Positions 19,144 through 29,258 of a stretch of 64,000 nt of DNA are shown here, in pieces; position 1 is the first letter of the stretch, and every line of letters begins with the position of its first letter. Both the position numbers and the translations under genes were made by a program. The notes under the pieces are model-generated. The model made no database searches. It saw only the letters and a program-made list of their open reading frames with translations, and had not been told where the DNA came from. Origin of the DNA: Sphingobacteriales bacterium (lineage in GTDB: Bacteria; Bacteroidota; Bacteroidia; UKL13-3); contig JAJTFA010000004.1 of NCBI GenBank assembly GCA_021299635.1, forward strand, positions 62,001 to 126,000, in the 5' to 3' direction.

Positions 19144-19779
19144 TCAGAAATTAGATAAACCGGTTACTGGCCAAATGATAACAATGGCAAAAACAATAAA
19201 TACCAAACCGGAAAAAACATTTAAGCGGTGCATATTGCTAGGCGAAAGCACATGTTTTAGCTTGCCTGCAAAATAACAAATACCAAACATGGCACTAAAC
19301 ATGGTTATAAGCACCACGCTAAAAAACAAAAGCACCTGATCAAAAGAAAATCTGGTTACTGTTTCAATATAGGTAGCCACGCCCAACCAGGCTATAAGAA
19401 CCATAGGGTTGATACTATTCAGCATGATGCCTTTAAGTATATATAATACACCTTTTCTTTCTGCAGGTTGATAATCCTCTGCTCTTACGATTTCTTTTTT
19501 AATGATAGAACGAATTCCCAATAGTGTTAGAAAACAGAAACCTATCATGCGAATAATATGATCATAATGCTCAACTTTATCAACGATAAAGCTACTACCC
19601 AATACGGCTATACTGATATAGAAAGTATCACTCATCAGCACCCCGGAGGCTATATACAGTCCTTCTCGTAAACCACGCTTAATACTGGTTTGTATGAGCG
19701 AAAAAAATACGGTTCCAAAAGTTAAGGTAAACATTAAACCTGTGAGCAAACCTTTCCAAACCGGACTTAGAAATTCCAT
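19144..19779 (-). CDS. LysE-family transporter
   Basis: A 211-residue membrane protein with about six hydrophobic helices and the LysE/RhtB features: an N-terminal helix ending in a Gly/Thr-rich stretch (LTFGTVFFSLIQTSIKRG) and the NSINPMVLIAWLG motif near residue 125. Members export amino acids such as lysine, threonine or homoserine. The ATG at 19777-19779 is preferred; an upstream GTG at 19810-19812 would sit inside the fumC terminator hairpin. Substrate is unknown. Confidence 0.8.
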   Translation of the reverse strand: MEFLSPVWKGLLTGLMFTLTFGTVFFSLIQTSIKRGLREGLYIASGVLMSDTFYISIAVLGSSFIVDKVEHYDHIIRMIGFCFLTLLGIRSIIKKEIVRAEDYQPAERKGVLYILKGIMLNSINPMVLIAWLGVATYIETVTRFSFDQVLLFFSVVLITMFSAMFGICYFAGKLKHVLSPSNMHRLNVFSGLVFIVFAIVIIWPVTGLSNF

Positions 19780-19798
19780 GACAGCAATTATACACAAT

Positions 19799-19828
19799 AA
19801 AAAAGGCCGCACAAAGGCAGCCTTTTTT
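19799..19828 (-). terminator. Rho-independent terminator after fumC
   Basis: On the minus strand a 12-base stem with one wobble pair (AAAAAAGGCTGC / GCGGCCTTTTTT) encloses a 6-base loop and ends in a T run. It lies 19 bases past the fumC stop and before the preferred LysE start, so the two genes are probably separate units or partly coupled. Confidence 0.8.
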
Positions 19829-19846
19829 CAATAGATAGTAATATAA

Positions 19847-21241
19847 TTATAAATTTCCAACCATGTTTTCAGGTTTAACCCAAGCATCAAACTGCTCATT
19901 GGTAAGTAAACCTAATTCAATTGCGGCTTCACGCAAGGTTTTGTTTTCCTTATGCGCCTTCTTTGCAATTTTGGCTGCATTTTCATAGCCGATATGCGGA
20001 TTAAGCGCAGTAACTAACATCAAAGAATTTTCCAAATGACGTTTAATTATATCATAATTGGGCTCAATGCCTTCTGCACACTTATCATTAAAACTTACAC
20101 AAGCATCACCGATAAGGCGAGCGCTTTGCAAAACATTGGCAGCAATCAGTGGCTTAAAAACATTCAGTTCAAAATGACCATTGGTGCCTCCAATACTTAC
20201 TGCCACATCATTACCTATAACCTGAGCAGCAACCATGGTCATAGCCTCAGGTTGTGTTGGATTAACTTTACCCGGCATAATAGATGAGCCAGGCTCATTA
20301 TCAGGAATAACGATTTCTCCAATTCCTGAGCGTGGGCCTGATGAAAGCATACGCACATCATTGGCAATTTTCATTAGGCTTACAGCAACTCTTTTTAAAG
20401 CACCACTCAACTCAACCATGGCATCATGCGCAGCCAGGGCTTCAAATTTATTTGGAGCTGTAACAAATGGAAGCCTTGTAAACTCAGCAATTTTTTTAGC
20501 TACCAGTGCATCATACCCTTTTGGTGCATTTAATCCTGTGCCAACGGCTGTGCCTCCCAAAGCCAATTCCTTAACCATTTCCAATGCATTGTTCAATGCG
20601 CGTATGCCATTATCTAATTGTTGTACATATCCGCCAAACTCCTGACCTAAAGTAAGTGGCGTTGCATCCATAAAATGCGTACGACCGGTTTTTACAATAT
20701 TCTTAAATGATTCAACTTTTTTAGCAAGGGTATTTCTTAATTTCTGTATACCCGGAATAGTATTTTCAACCACCATTTTATAGGCGGCTATATGCATAGC
20801 AGTTGGATAGGTATCGTTTGATGATTGAGATTTATTTACATCATCATTCGGATGAAGTACCTTAGTTTCATCTGTTAGTTTGCCACCACATATAACATGA
20901 GCACGATAAGCAATAACCTCATTGGCATTCATATTGCTCTGGGTCCCACTTCCTGTTTGCCAAATAACTAACGGAAACTCATTATCGAGCTTACCATCCA
21001 GAATTTCATCACAAACCCGACCAATCAAATCTCTCTTTTCTGAACTCAACACCCCTAAATCGCAATTTGCATACGCTGCTGCTTTTTTAAGGTATGCAAA
21101 TGCATAAATCACTTCTTTAGGCATGCTGGCCTCAGGGCCAATTTTAAAATTATTTCTTGAGCGTTCTGTTTGTGCACCCCAGTATTTGTCGGCAGGCACT
21201 TGAACCTCGCCCATGGTGTCTTTTTCTATTCTAAATTCCAT
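19847..21241 (-). CDS. fumC: Fumarate hydratase class II
   Basis: A 464-residue enzyme of the fumarase/aspartase superfamily that interconverts fumarate and malate in the TCA cycle without an iron-sulfur cluster. The superfamily signature [11 protein letters not shown] is present near residue 317, with the catalytic Ser in its mobile loop. [11 protein letters not shown] near 186 carries the catalytic His of the second active-site region. Length equals the usual 460-467. A promoter-like TACATTTG lies 31 bases upstream of the start and a terminator follows the stop, so it may be monocistronic. Confidence 0.95.
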   Translation of the reverse strand: MEFRIEKDTMGEVQVPADKYWGAQTERSRNNFKIGPEASMPKEVIYAFAYLKKAAAYANCDLGVLSSEKRDLIGRVCDEILDGKLDNEFPLVIWQTGSGTQSNMNANEVIAYRAHVICGGKLTDETKVLHPNDDVNKSQSSNDTYPTAMHIAAYKMVVENTIPGIQKLRNTLAKKVESFKNIVKTGRTHFMDATPLTLGQEFGGYVQQLDNGIRALNNALEMVKELALGGTAVGTGLNAPKGYDALVAKKIAEFTRLPFVTAPNKFEALAAHDAMVELSGALKRVAVSLMKIANDVRMLSSGPRSGIGEIVIPDNEPGSSIMPGKVNPTQPEAMTMVAAQVIGNDVAVSIGGTNGHFELNVFKPLIAANVLQSARLIGDACVSFNDKCAEGIEPNYDIIKRHLENSLMLVTALNPHIGYENAAKIAKKAHKENKTLREAAIELGLLTNEQFDAWVKPENMVGNL

Positions 21242-21272
21242 TTTTATGAGTGATTTATATCATTTTTTGGTG

Positions 21273-21280
21273 CAAATGTA
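21273..21280 (-). promoter_or_regulatory. -7 promoter element for fumC
   Basis: The minus strand reads TACATTTG, an exact match to the Bacteroidota -7 element TAnnTTTG. No TTG stands at the -33 spacing; TTT is there instead. Confidence 0.55.
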
Positions 21281-21462
21281 ACCGAATGAAACGGAATAAA
21301 AATTCTTTTTATAAAATAGTATATTATTGATTACCAATTTAATAACTACATCATCAAGAAAGACTTTTTACTTTTTCTAACACGCGTTAGGATACAACCT
21401 GCGTATTATTAATGGTGCAATTTTGGAAATTTTTACTACCTTTATAATCCGATAACACTTTT

Positions 21463-21843
21463 ATGGAAACCATGACATATTCTTCTGCAACTACATTAGA
21501 AACTGAACATCTGACATGGCTGAAACACCTTACATTCTATAAAGCGCAACTGCAGGTGATGGAATCAGAAATTTCTGATTTTGTGAAATCGAAGCCGCCC
21601 AAGTTGTTGATGCCAAAAGTTGAACAATTTCAAAATCAGTTTATTCGTCAACGCGAAGTGATTGACGAACTGCGCCACAAGGTAAAAGCTCATGAAAATG
21701 AAATTGAGCGTATGACCAATTTTGCTTTAGAGTATTTACGCGACAGGGTAACCAGAGAGCATATTGTTATCAAAGCTGAATATAAAAGATTTCTCGAGTT
21801 ATTTCTCACACTTGAGCAGGATTTTCATGATTTTATAGCTTAG
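21463..21843 (+). CDS. Small coiled-coil protein of unknown function
   Basis: A 126-residue soluble protein, almost entirely helical by its heptad pattern from about residue 14 to 120 (for example FQNQFIRQREVIDELRHKV). It has no signal peptide, membrane segment or cysteine. I do not recognise the family. It stands alone on the plus strand between fumC and the helicase gene, with its stop overlapping the helicase stop by 4 bases. The compact, charged helical hairpin would fit a protein-interaction adaptor, but nothing in context shows a partner. Confidence 0.65.
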   Translation: METMTYSSATTLETEHLTWLKHLTFYKAQLQVMESEISDFVKSKPPKLLMPKVEQFQNQFIRQREVIDELRHKVKAHENEIERMTNFALEYLRDRVTREHIVIKAEYKRFLELFLTLEQDFHDFIA

Positions 21844-24800
21844 GCATTTGCTGTTTCATCTGTTTCTTTTGCAATATCCGGATTTGTATTTTGGGCAGAT
21901 GCATACCCGACCATAAAATTGCACCAACGGCAATCATCCTCCATACATCCAACTTCAAATTCCTTATTCATAATACGTTTGTATGAATCAAGAATCTGGT
22001 TCTTAACCACTATCATATCCTCATGTGTAATTGCCACACGCTGCTTTAAGAAATCTCCGGACGTTTTATCCGGCTCAACAAAATCAAACTCAGCCGATTT
22101 CATTTCCCAATTTTTACCCTTGTCATATTCAAGTAGCAGTTTATAGAAAACTGCTTGTCTCCAATAATCTCCTCCATACTCATCCTCAAATGAGATTGGC
22201 TTACCTTTCTCCTTAGCCTCTTCTACCTTTTCCTTATCGGGCCGGTTAAACTTATTGGTTGCATTTTTATACTGCCCTGTTTTGTAATCTACCACATTTA
22301 CATGATTGCCATCAAACTCCAACTTATCCAACTTACCGCTAATTGGGACACCATCAACAACTACATTTCGGTAACTTCTTTCAATACTTGTAACTTTATT
22401 CCAATCATGAATATACTGCGAATAATATTTTGGCAGAAATTCTTCGGCATATTCTATTCTTCGTTTAAACTCACTATCGGTAAAAGCCTCCCTGTTTCTG
22501 CGCATGTACCAGCCAAAATCTTTTATAACTTCTTCAACAGGAGCAAATTGCTTTTGCGCATTGTTATTCATATTCTTAAAAAGGCGCTCTAGCGCATAGT
22601 GTATGGCACTTCCAAAAGTCATGCTGGCACTCATTGGTGCAGGAACACGTATGAGGTTATTAAAATAAAAAGTGGTAGGACAACGCAGATAATTATTGAG
22701 ATGCGTTACCGATAAAGAATACTTTTCTAAAATCTGATCTACCAGCGCATGATCAAAAGGATTCGATGCAGGAACTACATTGGCCGACTTAAAAACGTTC
22801 AATTTCAAATCAACCAGTTGTTCATCAGTTGCAAAAGAAGCAATGGCTTTTATTTCTGTTTCGTTTTCAAGTTCAGCTACATGTCTGCTTTTTTCAAGCT
22901 CTTTGCCATTGTTGTCATGTTGAAGGAATGATATTGTTAGAAACTGCTTGGCCCTTGTTAGTGCTACATAAAATAAGCGCCTATTTTCTTCAGATGAATC
23001 CTCTGAGTGGATTGAAAAAAGGGTATCTGGTAATGTAAACTGATGCCTCTTTTTACTGTCATCCCAGTTTGTTTTGTTGCATCCGATGAGATAAACATAT
23101 TCAAATTCGAGACCTTTTGATGAATGCGCAGTAATAAACTGAACGCCATCCGGAGCATAACTAACCTGCTGTGCAGGTAATGAAACACCTTCTTTTTCCA
23201 TCAACTCAATCGTTTCAATTAATTGTTTTAACTTTAGCTGCGGATTCCTCTCGCATTCCTGCTTAACAAAATCAAAGAATGTTTGAAGCAGCTGCATTTG
23301 CCAAACCCTGTCGGCTGAGGAGAGCGCTGATACAAGCATTCCGCTTTGAGTGATAACCTTTTCAAGGAATTGCTGTAAGGTAATATTGGCCTGATTTTTT
23401 ATCCATCCTTCAAGTAAATCAGAGGCCTTTTTGAGGTTTTGCTTTTGGGTTGAAAATAATTCCGCCTGCTTATCGGTTTTAGCAAGTTGCTCTCGCCATG
23501 ATGTAGCACGCTCATTAAAATTTTCTTTATAAACCTCAATAGAGATTTTTGCGATATCAAGAGGTGAGAGGGCAAAAAAATCAAAGTGAAGCATTTCATA
23601 TATATAGATTTCACCGCTATGCGCCTTCACCGATTCAGCACTGAGGTATTTGAGAACAAGAACAAGCTTCTTAACAAATATTTCCTCTAACACATTGGCT
23701 TTTCGCTTGATGTGAAATGGTATCTTCTTTTCCTGAAAATACTGCAACATCTCCTCAGCTTGTTTGTGATTTCGGTATAAAACAGCTATTTCATTAAGCG
23801 CTACACCCTGATTTTTTAAACCAATAATCTCATTGGCTATGGCAGCTGTTTCATGCGATTGATTATAATATGACCTTATTTGCGGATAAACAGCCGAGCC
23901 TGCAAACCTGGTATTTTGGGCAAGCAATTGCTTATCAGGTTCAATGCGTATCTGATTCAGTTTAATAAGTCCATTGGCCGTATCCAGAATATGCTGACTG
24001 CTTCTGTAATTGCTGGTGAGTGTAATCTTATTCGGACTGTATTTGGTTATAAAGTGATGTATATTTTCTACGTTGGCCCCTTGAAAACGGAAGATAGATT
24101 GGTCATCATCACCTACACAAAAAATATTCGGACTATTCCAATATGAAAGCAGTAAATCCAATAGCTGGTTCTGAGAACCGCTGGTATCCTGAAACTCATC
24201 AACCAAATAATACAAATACTTTTCCTGATAACGCAACAGCATGTCTGATGAACCTGAAAAAGCATTAATAACCCAACTGATCATATCAGAAAAATCATAA
24301 TAATTTTTCTGCTGCATGAGTCGGTTATAATCATCAAATGTTAGCGCGGCTGCAACCAGTATATCCATTTTGCGCTTTTCCTCGTCTGCCAACTTTTTTC
24401 GCAGTTCGCCCTTTTTCCCATCTTTAGAATTCTTCTTATAGATAAAACCATCTCTGTTAGGCAAATCATTTATATAAGAATCAGCACATTGCCTGATTAA
24501 TTCAGGAGTCCAGCCTTCCCTTTTCATATTATCATAAAGGTTCAGGAGCTTTTTGGTTTCATAGTAAATATCCCCTGCATACCTTTTGAGCAAATGACCT
24601 TTAGGGAAATTATCAATGATTTGGTGAACCAATTGAATACGTTCCAAATCACTAATAGCGGTTAATGCCCTCACCCCAAAAAAATCAAGATTTTCCTGGA
24701 TAACCATATTGCAAAATGCGTGAAATGTAAATACATCTACCCGGTAAGCATCAGGCCCTATAAACTGAAGTAACCTGTTGCGCATAGCTACAGTGCCGGC

Positions 24801-25010
24801 ATCAGTGTAAGTTAGGCATAAAATATTCTCAGGGGCTGTATCTGTATTTTTCAGAATATAGGCTATTCGTGCCGCCAGTATTTGGGTTTTACCAGTTCCG
24901 GGCCCAGCAACAACCAGAAGCGGTCCTTCGATATAGGAAACGGCTTGTTGCTGTTCTGTATTTAACTGATTAAAAGCTTTTTCGAACAATAAATGAATCT
25001 CTTTATGCAT
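21840..25010 (-). CDS. UvrD/Rep-type DNA helicase fused to a PD-(D/E)XK nuclease
   Basis: A 1056-residue superfamily 1A helicase. It has Walker A AGPGTGKT near residue 35, motif II VDEFQDTSGSQ near 270, motif III VGDDDQSIFRFQGA, motif V TAHSSKGLEFE and motif VI FYVALTRAK. The last 260 residues form a RecB-like nuclease: GKLDKLEF followed by VVDYKTGQ gives the metal-binding Asp and the D-x-K pair. Cysteines at LRC before the nuclease and CMEDDCRWC at the end are spaced like the AddB iron-sulfur staple. The protein resembles a single-chain AddAB-like recombination or repair enzyme. Start at ATG 25008-25010; the TTG two codons earlier is less likely. Confidence 0.88.
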   Translation of the reverse strand: MHKEIHLLFEKAFNQLNTEQQQAVSYIEGPLLVVAGPGTGKTQILAARIAYILKNTDTAPENILCLTYTDAGTVAMRNRLLQFIGPDAYRVDVFTFHAFCNMVIQENLDFFGVRALTAISDLERIQLVHQIIDNFPKGHLLKRYAGDIYYETKKLLNLYDNMKREGWTPELIRQCADSYINDLPNRDGFIYKKNSKDGKKGELRKKLADEEKRKMDILVAAALTFDDYNRLMQQKNYYDFSDMISWVINAFSGSSDMLLRYQEKYLYYLVDEFQDTSGSQNQLLDLLLSYWNSPNIFCVGDDDQSIFRFQGANVENIHHFITKYSPNKITLTSNYRSSQHILDTANGLIKLNQIRIEPDKQLLAQNTRFAGSAVYPQIRSYYNQSHETAAIANEIIGLKNQGVALNEIAVLYRNHKQAEEMLQYFQEKKIPFHIKRKANVLEEIFVKKLVLVLKYLSAESVKAHSGEIYIYEMLHFDFFALSPLDIAKISIEVYKENFNERATSWREQLAKTDKQAELFSTQKQNLKKASDLLEGWIKNQANITLQQFLEKVITQSGMLVSALSSADRVWQMQLLQTFFDFVKQECERNPQLKLKQLIETIELMEKEGVSLPAQQVSYAPDGVQFITAHSSKGLEFEYVYLIGCNKTNWDDSKKRHQFTLPDTLFSIHSEDSSEENRRLFYVALTRAKQFLTISFLQHDNNGKELEKSRHVAELENETEIKAIASFATDEQLVDLKLNVFKSANVVPASNPFDHALVDQILEKYSLSVTHLNNYLRCPTTFYFNNLIRVPAPMSASMTFGSAIHYALERLFKNMNNNAQKQFAPVEEVIKDFGWYMRRNREAFTDSEFKRRIEYAEEFLPKYYSQYIHDWNKVTSIERSYRNVVVDGVPISGKLDKLEFDGNHVNVVDYKTGQYKNATNKFNRPDKEKVEEAKEKGKPISFEDEYGGDYWRQAVFYKLLLEYDKGKNWEMKSAEFDFVEPDKTSGDFLKQRVAITHEDMIVVKNQILDSYKRIMNKEFEVGCMEDDCRWCNFMVGYASAQNTNPDIAKETDETANA

Positions 25011-25029
25011 AAACAATAGTAAGTATTTT

Positions 25030-25037
25030 CAAAGGTA
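25030..25037 (-). promoter_or_regulatory. -7 promoter element for the helicase gene
   Basis: The minus strand reads TACCTTTG, matching TAnnTTTG, 19 bases before the ATG. No good -33 TTG is seen at the 18-19 base spacing. Confidence 0.5.
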
Positions 25038-25118
25038 ATAAGAACAAGATGCAATGTATTTGCGAAGTGCTGAACATTTGGGGGCATCTAATGCAACTTT
25101 CTTTTGGCTTTGTTAAAC

Positions 25119-25147
25119 TTGTTTTAAGAAATGTATTTATATATTTG
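25119..25147 (+). promoter_or_regulatory. Promoter of the DUF4397 repeat protein
   Basis: TTG at 25119-25121, 18 bases, then TATATTTG at 25140-25147 fits the Bacteroidota consensus. The expected leader is about 35 bases. Confidence 0.65.
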
Positions 25148-25188
25148 TCCATTATCAATATCTAAGCAAACGAAAACCATTTTACAAA

Positions 25189-27603
25189 ATGAAACACGCT
25201 AAACGTATTTATCTTTCTTTGATTCTGCTAAGTTCAGTAGTTTTAACTGCAAACCACGCATTTGCACAAAGTGCGCGCTTGCAGGTAATTCATAATGCTG
25301 CCGGTATTCTATTAGACACTGTTGATGTGTATTTAAACGGCACACGTTTCAATAATGTAGCCTTCCGAACAGCCACTCCCCTGCTAACAGTTCCTTCCGG
25401 AAGTTACCGTTTTAGTGTTAATCACAGAAGCAGTTCAGATTCAGCCGATCAGGTTTTATTTTCTCAAATAGTGTCGTTTGGCAGTACCAATGCAAATTTA
25501 ATAGTGGTATGCGGTGTAGATTCACCTGCTAATTATGCCTCAAATCCTGATACCCGTTCAACCGGTGTGAGAATAATACAAAGAAGAAACATGCTGGTTG
25601 CTGCTTCCAGCGGTGTTGCTACAACCATCATACATGGTGCAACTGATGCCCCGGGTGTTGACGTAGTAGCACGTCCGAATACTACACTAAGCTCCGGGCT
25701 TCGTTACAGCGACACAACCAATAACCTATTCCCTGCAGCAGTAGCTACCACATTTGATTTAAGACTGACAGGAACAAATACTGTTGTTAAAACATACCTC
25801 GCCCCCTTTCAGAGTTTTAATCGCAGGTCACTTGTTGTACTTGCCTCAGGTTTCTTAAATCCTCTAACCAATCAAAATGGTTCTGCATTCAAAGTAATTG
25901 CAGTGGATACTGCCGGTAATGTGGTTGCCCTTGATGAAGTAGCACGCATGCAGATCATTAACAATTGTCCTGATGTAATCTTAAACTCGGTTGATGTTTG
26001 GATGGATAACACCAAAATTGTAACTGCACTGGATTACAGAAAAGCAACCCCAATGCTTAGCGTAAAAGAAGGCATTTATACCATCACTGTTACCAAACGC
26101 AATAGCCCTGACACCACAGGCACCAATGTAATAAATAGATTTACTGCGACACTTGCATCTGGCAAAACGTATTTAGGAATTGCATCAGGCGTGGTTGATA
26201 CCAACCAGTACGCAAGTAATCCAAACGGAATAAATCGAAGATTTGAATTATTAGGCACAGATATATTTAACGAGTTTACGAGCTCTTCGCAAGTAAATAT
26301 TATGTTATCAAATGGCACCCCTGATGCTCCGGAGTTGGATATTAACAGACTAACACCTTCTGCGGCTAAATTAGGTAATGACCTTTCATTTAAAAACGGC
26401 TTATCGTTCGTTTCTCTTTCGGCTGCAAATGGATTATTGAATATTACCAATAAAGACAGTACCGTTATGTTCGGAACTTATCGCATAAGCTTAGGTGGCC
26501 AAGGTGGCAAAACAGCTGTATTATTAACATCAGGTTTTAAAGCAGCTGCCGGTAATTTTACGGGTTCAAGCCTCTTTCAGCCGATTTTGGTATTTAATGA
26601 TGGCTCTGTTCAGGCTTTAAATAAGCTAAGTAGTGATGTGCAGGTGGTGCATAACAGCCCTGATAGCACCATTGAGATGGTTGATATATACATTGACGGT
26701 GTGCTTGCACTGAATAATTTCAAATTCAGAACGGCAACTCCATTTATAACCCTTGATGCATTCAAACCATACGCCATTGCCATAGCAGACTCCGGAAGCA
26801 CAAGTTCTGCAAGCGCTTTTTTTAACACCACACTTACTTTAGACTCATCAACCAATTATTATGCAATAGCCACAGGTGTAAGAACACCGGCTAATTATGA
26901 TGCAAACCCTAACGGACAAAACATCTCATTTAAGCTGGTAACATATAAAGGAGCACAGAAATTAGCCGCATTTAGTAAAAATGTTGACTTGCTGTTTTAT
27001 CATGGCGCAACAGACCTATCACTGGTTACTGCAAAAGGACTTGGGCAGGTTCAGTTCTTGTGTAAAGAAAAAATATTCGGCCAATTCCACGGATATGGTT
27101 TTCATTCAGCTCAGGAGAATCTTCGTTTTGAAATAACTGATACCAGTGGATACAAAGAAGATATATTCGGAAATTTAAAAGAACATCAGGGTAGAGCAGG
27201 CTTGGTATTTGCTTCCGGTTTCCGCAGAGAAGCAGGAAACCAAAAGCGCTATCCTTTAATGCTAATGGTAGCATGGCCTGATGGCAATGTTGATTCTATT
27301 GCACCCGCTAAATTGATTGGTTTGGATGAAAACAAAGGCAATATTGAGAGTACCTCCTTTGGATGTTATCCTAATCCTGCCTCAACCGAACTTAATATTG
27401 TATTCGAATTAAACAACGCGGCTTCAGTAAAAATAAATATGATGGATGTTACAGGTAAAATGAAAAAGCACTACACTGTTGATGCAATCTTTGGGAAAAA
27501 TGAAATGAATATACCTACTGCTGAACTCTCGAGCGGAATGTATTTCTTAACCATACAAAGCGGAACACAAACCATTAGTAAAAAGGTATTGATTAATAAA
27601 TAA
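25189..27603 (+). CDS. Secreted DUF4397 repeat protein with T9SS type A sorting domain
   Basis: An 804-residue exported protein. A signal peptide spans residues 1-27. Three tandem units of about 225 residues follow (about 29-250, 252-477, 478-703). Each opens with a variant of VIHNxxxxxLxxVDVYxxG, has a FRTATPxxT-like strand and a YASNPN-like stretch, and contains two DUF4397 beta-sandwich halves. The last 80 residues are a T9SS type A domain: CYPNPASTELNI, a central MMDVTGK and the end KKVLINK. It should be carried across the outer membrane and probably fixed to the surface. DUF4397 has no known reaction; an adhesive or structural role is likely. Confidence 0.88.
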   Translation: MKHAKRIYLSLILLSSVVLTANHAFAQSARLQVIHNAAGILLDTVDVYLNGTRFNNVAFRTATPLLTVPSGSYRFSVNHRSSSDSADQVLFSQIVSFGSTNANLIVVCGVDSPANYASNPDTRSTGVRIIQRRNMLVAASSGVATTIIHGATDAPGVDVVARPNTTLSSGLRYSDTTNNLFPAAVATTFDLRLTGTNTVVKTYLAPFQSFNRRSLVVLASGFLNPLTNQNGSAFKVIAVDTAGNVVALDEVARMQIINNCPDVILNSVDVWMDNTKIVTALDYRKATPMLSVKEGIYTITVTKRNSPDTTGTNVINRFTATLASGKTYLGIASGVVDTNQYASNPNGINRRFELLGTDIFNEFTSSSQVNIMLSNGTPDAPELDINRLTPSAAKLGNDLSFKNGLSFVSLSAANGLLNITNKDSTVMFGTYRISLGGQGGKTAVLLTSGFKAAAGNFTGSSLFQPILVFNDGSVQALNKLSSDVQVVHNSPDSTIEMVDIYIDGVLALNNFKFRTATPFITLDAFKPYAIAIADSGSTSSASAFFNTTLTLDSSTNYYAIATGVRTPANYDANPNGQNISFKLVTYKGAQKLAAFSKNVDLLFYHGATDLSLVTAKGLGQVQFLCKEKIFGQFHGYGFHSAQENLRFEITDTSGYKEDIFGNLKEHQGRAGLVFASGFRREAGNQKRYPLMLMVAWPDGNVDSIAPAKLIGLDENKGNIESTSFGCYPNPASTELNIVFELNNAASVKINMMDVTGKMKKHYTVDAIFGKNEMNIPTAELSSGMYFLTIQSGTQTISKKVLINK

Positions 27604-27617
27604 TGTAACAGTATCAG

Positions 27618-27662
27618 CCCCAATAAAAAAGGCTTGCCACTGGCAAGCCTTTTTTATTGGGG
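27618..27662. terminator. Bidirectional terminator with a 21-bp perfect stem
   Basis: CCCCAATAAAAAAGGCTTGCC and its exact reverse complement flank the 3-base loop ACT. T runs occur on both strands, and it lies between the convergent DUF4397 gene and guaB, so it serves both. Confidence 0.9.
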
Positions 27663-27675
27663 AATTCAACCATTT

Positions 27676-29148
27676 TTATTTTTTACTATAATTGGGTGCC
27701 TCTTTGGTAATGGTAATATCATGTGCATGACTTTCTTTTGCTCCTGCACCCGTAATCTTAATAAATTTAGCTCTCTGCAGTGCTTTTATATCTTTTGCCC
27801 CTAAATACCCCATACCTGCGCGCAAGCCGCCCACAAATTGATAAATTACATCTTTTAGATTTCCTTTGAATGCTACCATTCCCACAATGCCTTCAGGTAC
27901 TAACTTGGAGATCTCTTCCTCTGCATCCTGAAAATAGCGGTCTTTGCTGCCTTCTTTCATCGCCTCAATACTTCCCATTCCGCGATAAGACTTAAACTTA
28001 CGTCCTTCATAAATAATCGTTTCACCGGGCGACTCCTCTGTTCCGGCAAAAATACCACCGCTCATTACGGTGCTGGCCCCTGCAGCAAGAGCCTTTACAA
28101 CATCTCCGCTATAACGAATTCCTCCATCTGCAATTACCGGTACTCCTGAGCTTTTAATTGCTTTAGCTGCCTCATAAACAGCAGTGAGTTGAGGCACACC
28201 AATACCGGCTATGATTCGTGTGGTACAAATGGAGCCAGGCCCCACTCCAACCTTAACCGCATCTACACCGGCATTAACAAGAGCCTTGGCTCCTTCACCG
28301 GTGGCAACATTACCCGCAACAATATCAAGATTGGAGAAAAGCTTTTTCATGCGTTTAACCTCCGTTAAAACCCCTTTAGAGTGACCATGCGCGGTGTCAA
28401 TGATAACCACATCAGCACCCGCCTTTTCAAGAGCTGCAATGCGGTCAGCCGTCTCAGCTGTTACACCAACAGCTGCACCTACAAGTAACCTGCCATGCTT
28501 ATCTTTGCATGCGTTCGGGTTGTCCTTTAATTTTAGAATGTCTTTATAGGTAATGAGGCCTATGAGTTTGCCCTGCTTGTTTACCACCGGTAGCTTTTCA
28601 ATTTTATATTTCTGGAGAATTAATTCAGCCTTTTTCAAATCGGTTCCCTGCGGTGCAGTAATCAGGTTATCTTTTGTCATAATCTCACTCACAAGTCTTT
28701 TCAGATTCTTCTCAAAACGTAAATCACGGTTGGTTAAAATACCAACGAGTTTATGCTGATCATTTACGATTGGAATTCCACCAATTTTGTTGTCATTCAT
28801 AAGCCTATGGGCTTCTTTCAGGGTGGCATTCATTGGTAAAATTACAGGATCAAGAATCATTCCGCTTTCGCTTCTCTTTACTCTCCTAACTTCTTCAGCT
28901 TGCCTTTCTATACTCATATTTTTATGCAAAATTCCAACACCACCTTGCTGAGCCATTGCAATAGCTAAACGAGATTCAGTAACAGTATCCATTGCAGCTG
29001 ATAGCATTGGAATGTTGATGCGAATATTTCGGGTTAATTGAGTTGAAGTGTTTACATCACGCGGAAGCACTTCAGAGTAGGATGGTAGGAGGAGAACATC
29101 ATCGAATGTGAGTCCTTCACCAAAGAATTTAGAGCGATCGTTTATCAT
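27676..29148 (-). CDS. guaB: Inosine-5'-monophosphate dehydrogenase
   Basis: A 490-residue TIM-barrel enzyme that oxidises IMP to XMP with NAD+, the committed step to GTP. The catalytic loop [15 protein letters not shown] places the nucleophilic Cys near residue 307. Two CBS domains (about 95-205) sit in the barrel as an insert and regulate the enzyme by binding nucleotides. The flap Arg/Tyr region [10 protein letters not shown] follows near 390. Length is typical (about 490). A consensus promoter lies 30 bases upstream and a bidirectional terminator 14 bases past the stop. Confidence 0.96.
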   Translation of the reverse strand: MINDRSKFFGEGLTFDDVLLLPSYSEVLPRDVNTSTQLTRNIRINIPMLSAAMDTVTESRLAIAMAQQGGVGILHKNMSIERQAEEVRRVKRSESGMILDPVILPMNATLKEAHRLMNDNKIGGIPIVNDQHKLVGILTNRDLRFEKNLKRLVSEIMTKDNLITAPQGTDLKKAELILQKYKIEKLPVVNKQGKLIGLITYKDILKLKDNPNACKDKHGRLLVGAAVGVTAETADRIAALEKAGADVVIIDTAHGHSKGVLTEVKRMKKLFSNLDIVAGNVATGEGAKALVNAGVDAVKVGVGPGSICTTRIIAGIGVPQLTAVYEAAKAIKSSGVPVIADGGIRYSGDVVKALAAGASTVMSGGIFAGTEESPGETIIYEGRKFKSYRGMGSIEAMKEGSKDRYFQDAEEEISKLVPEGIVGMVAFKGNLKDVIYQFVGGLRAGMGYLGAKDIKALQRAKFIKITGAGAKESHAHDITITKEAPNYSKK

Positions 29149-29178
29149 GGCAAATAACAGGAATGATTATTTGCCGTG

Positions 29179-29207
29179 CAAATGTAGCACAAAACAACAG
29201 ATTACAA
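29179..29207 (-). promoter_or_regulatory. Promoter of guaB
   Basis: On the minus strand TTG (29205-29207), 18 bases, then TACATTTG (29179-29186) fits the Bacteroidota consensus. The leader is too short for a riboswitch. Confidence 0.65.
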
Positions 29208-29258
29208 GATAAATAAATAATTAATGTTCGGAACCCCAGTATTTACTATCTTTTAATA

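Noticed and set aside
19780-19812. GTG start at 19812 for the LysE gene
   Set aside because: It lies in the fumC terminator hairpin and the added residues do not fit the family.
20235-20645. A 136-codon open frame antisense to fumC
   Set aside because: Composition is that of a complementary shadow of fumC, with no recognisable motif.
25189-27603. CRISPR-like or satellite repeats
   Set aside because: The repetition is at protein level (DUF4397 units) and the DNA copies are diverged; no short regular repeats with spacers occur.
29149-29258. Purine or guanidine-type riboswitch before guaB
   Set aside because: The promoter lies about 30 bases from the start codon, leaving no room for an aptamer.
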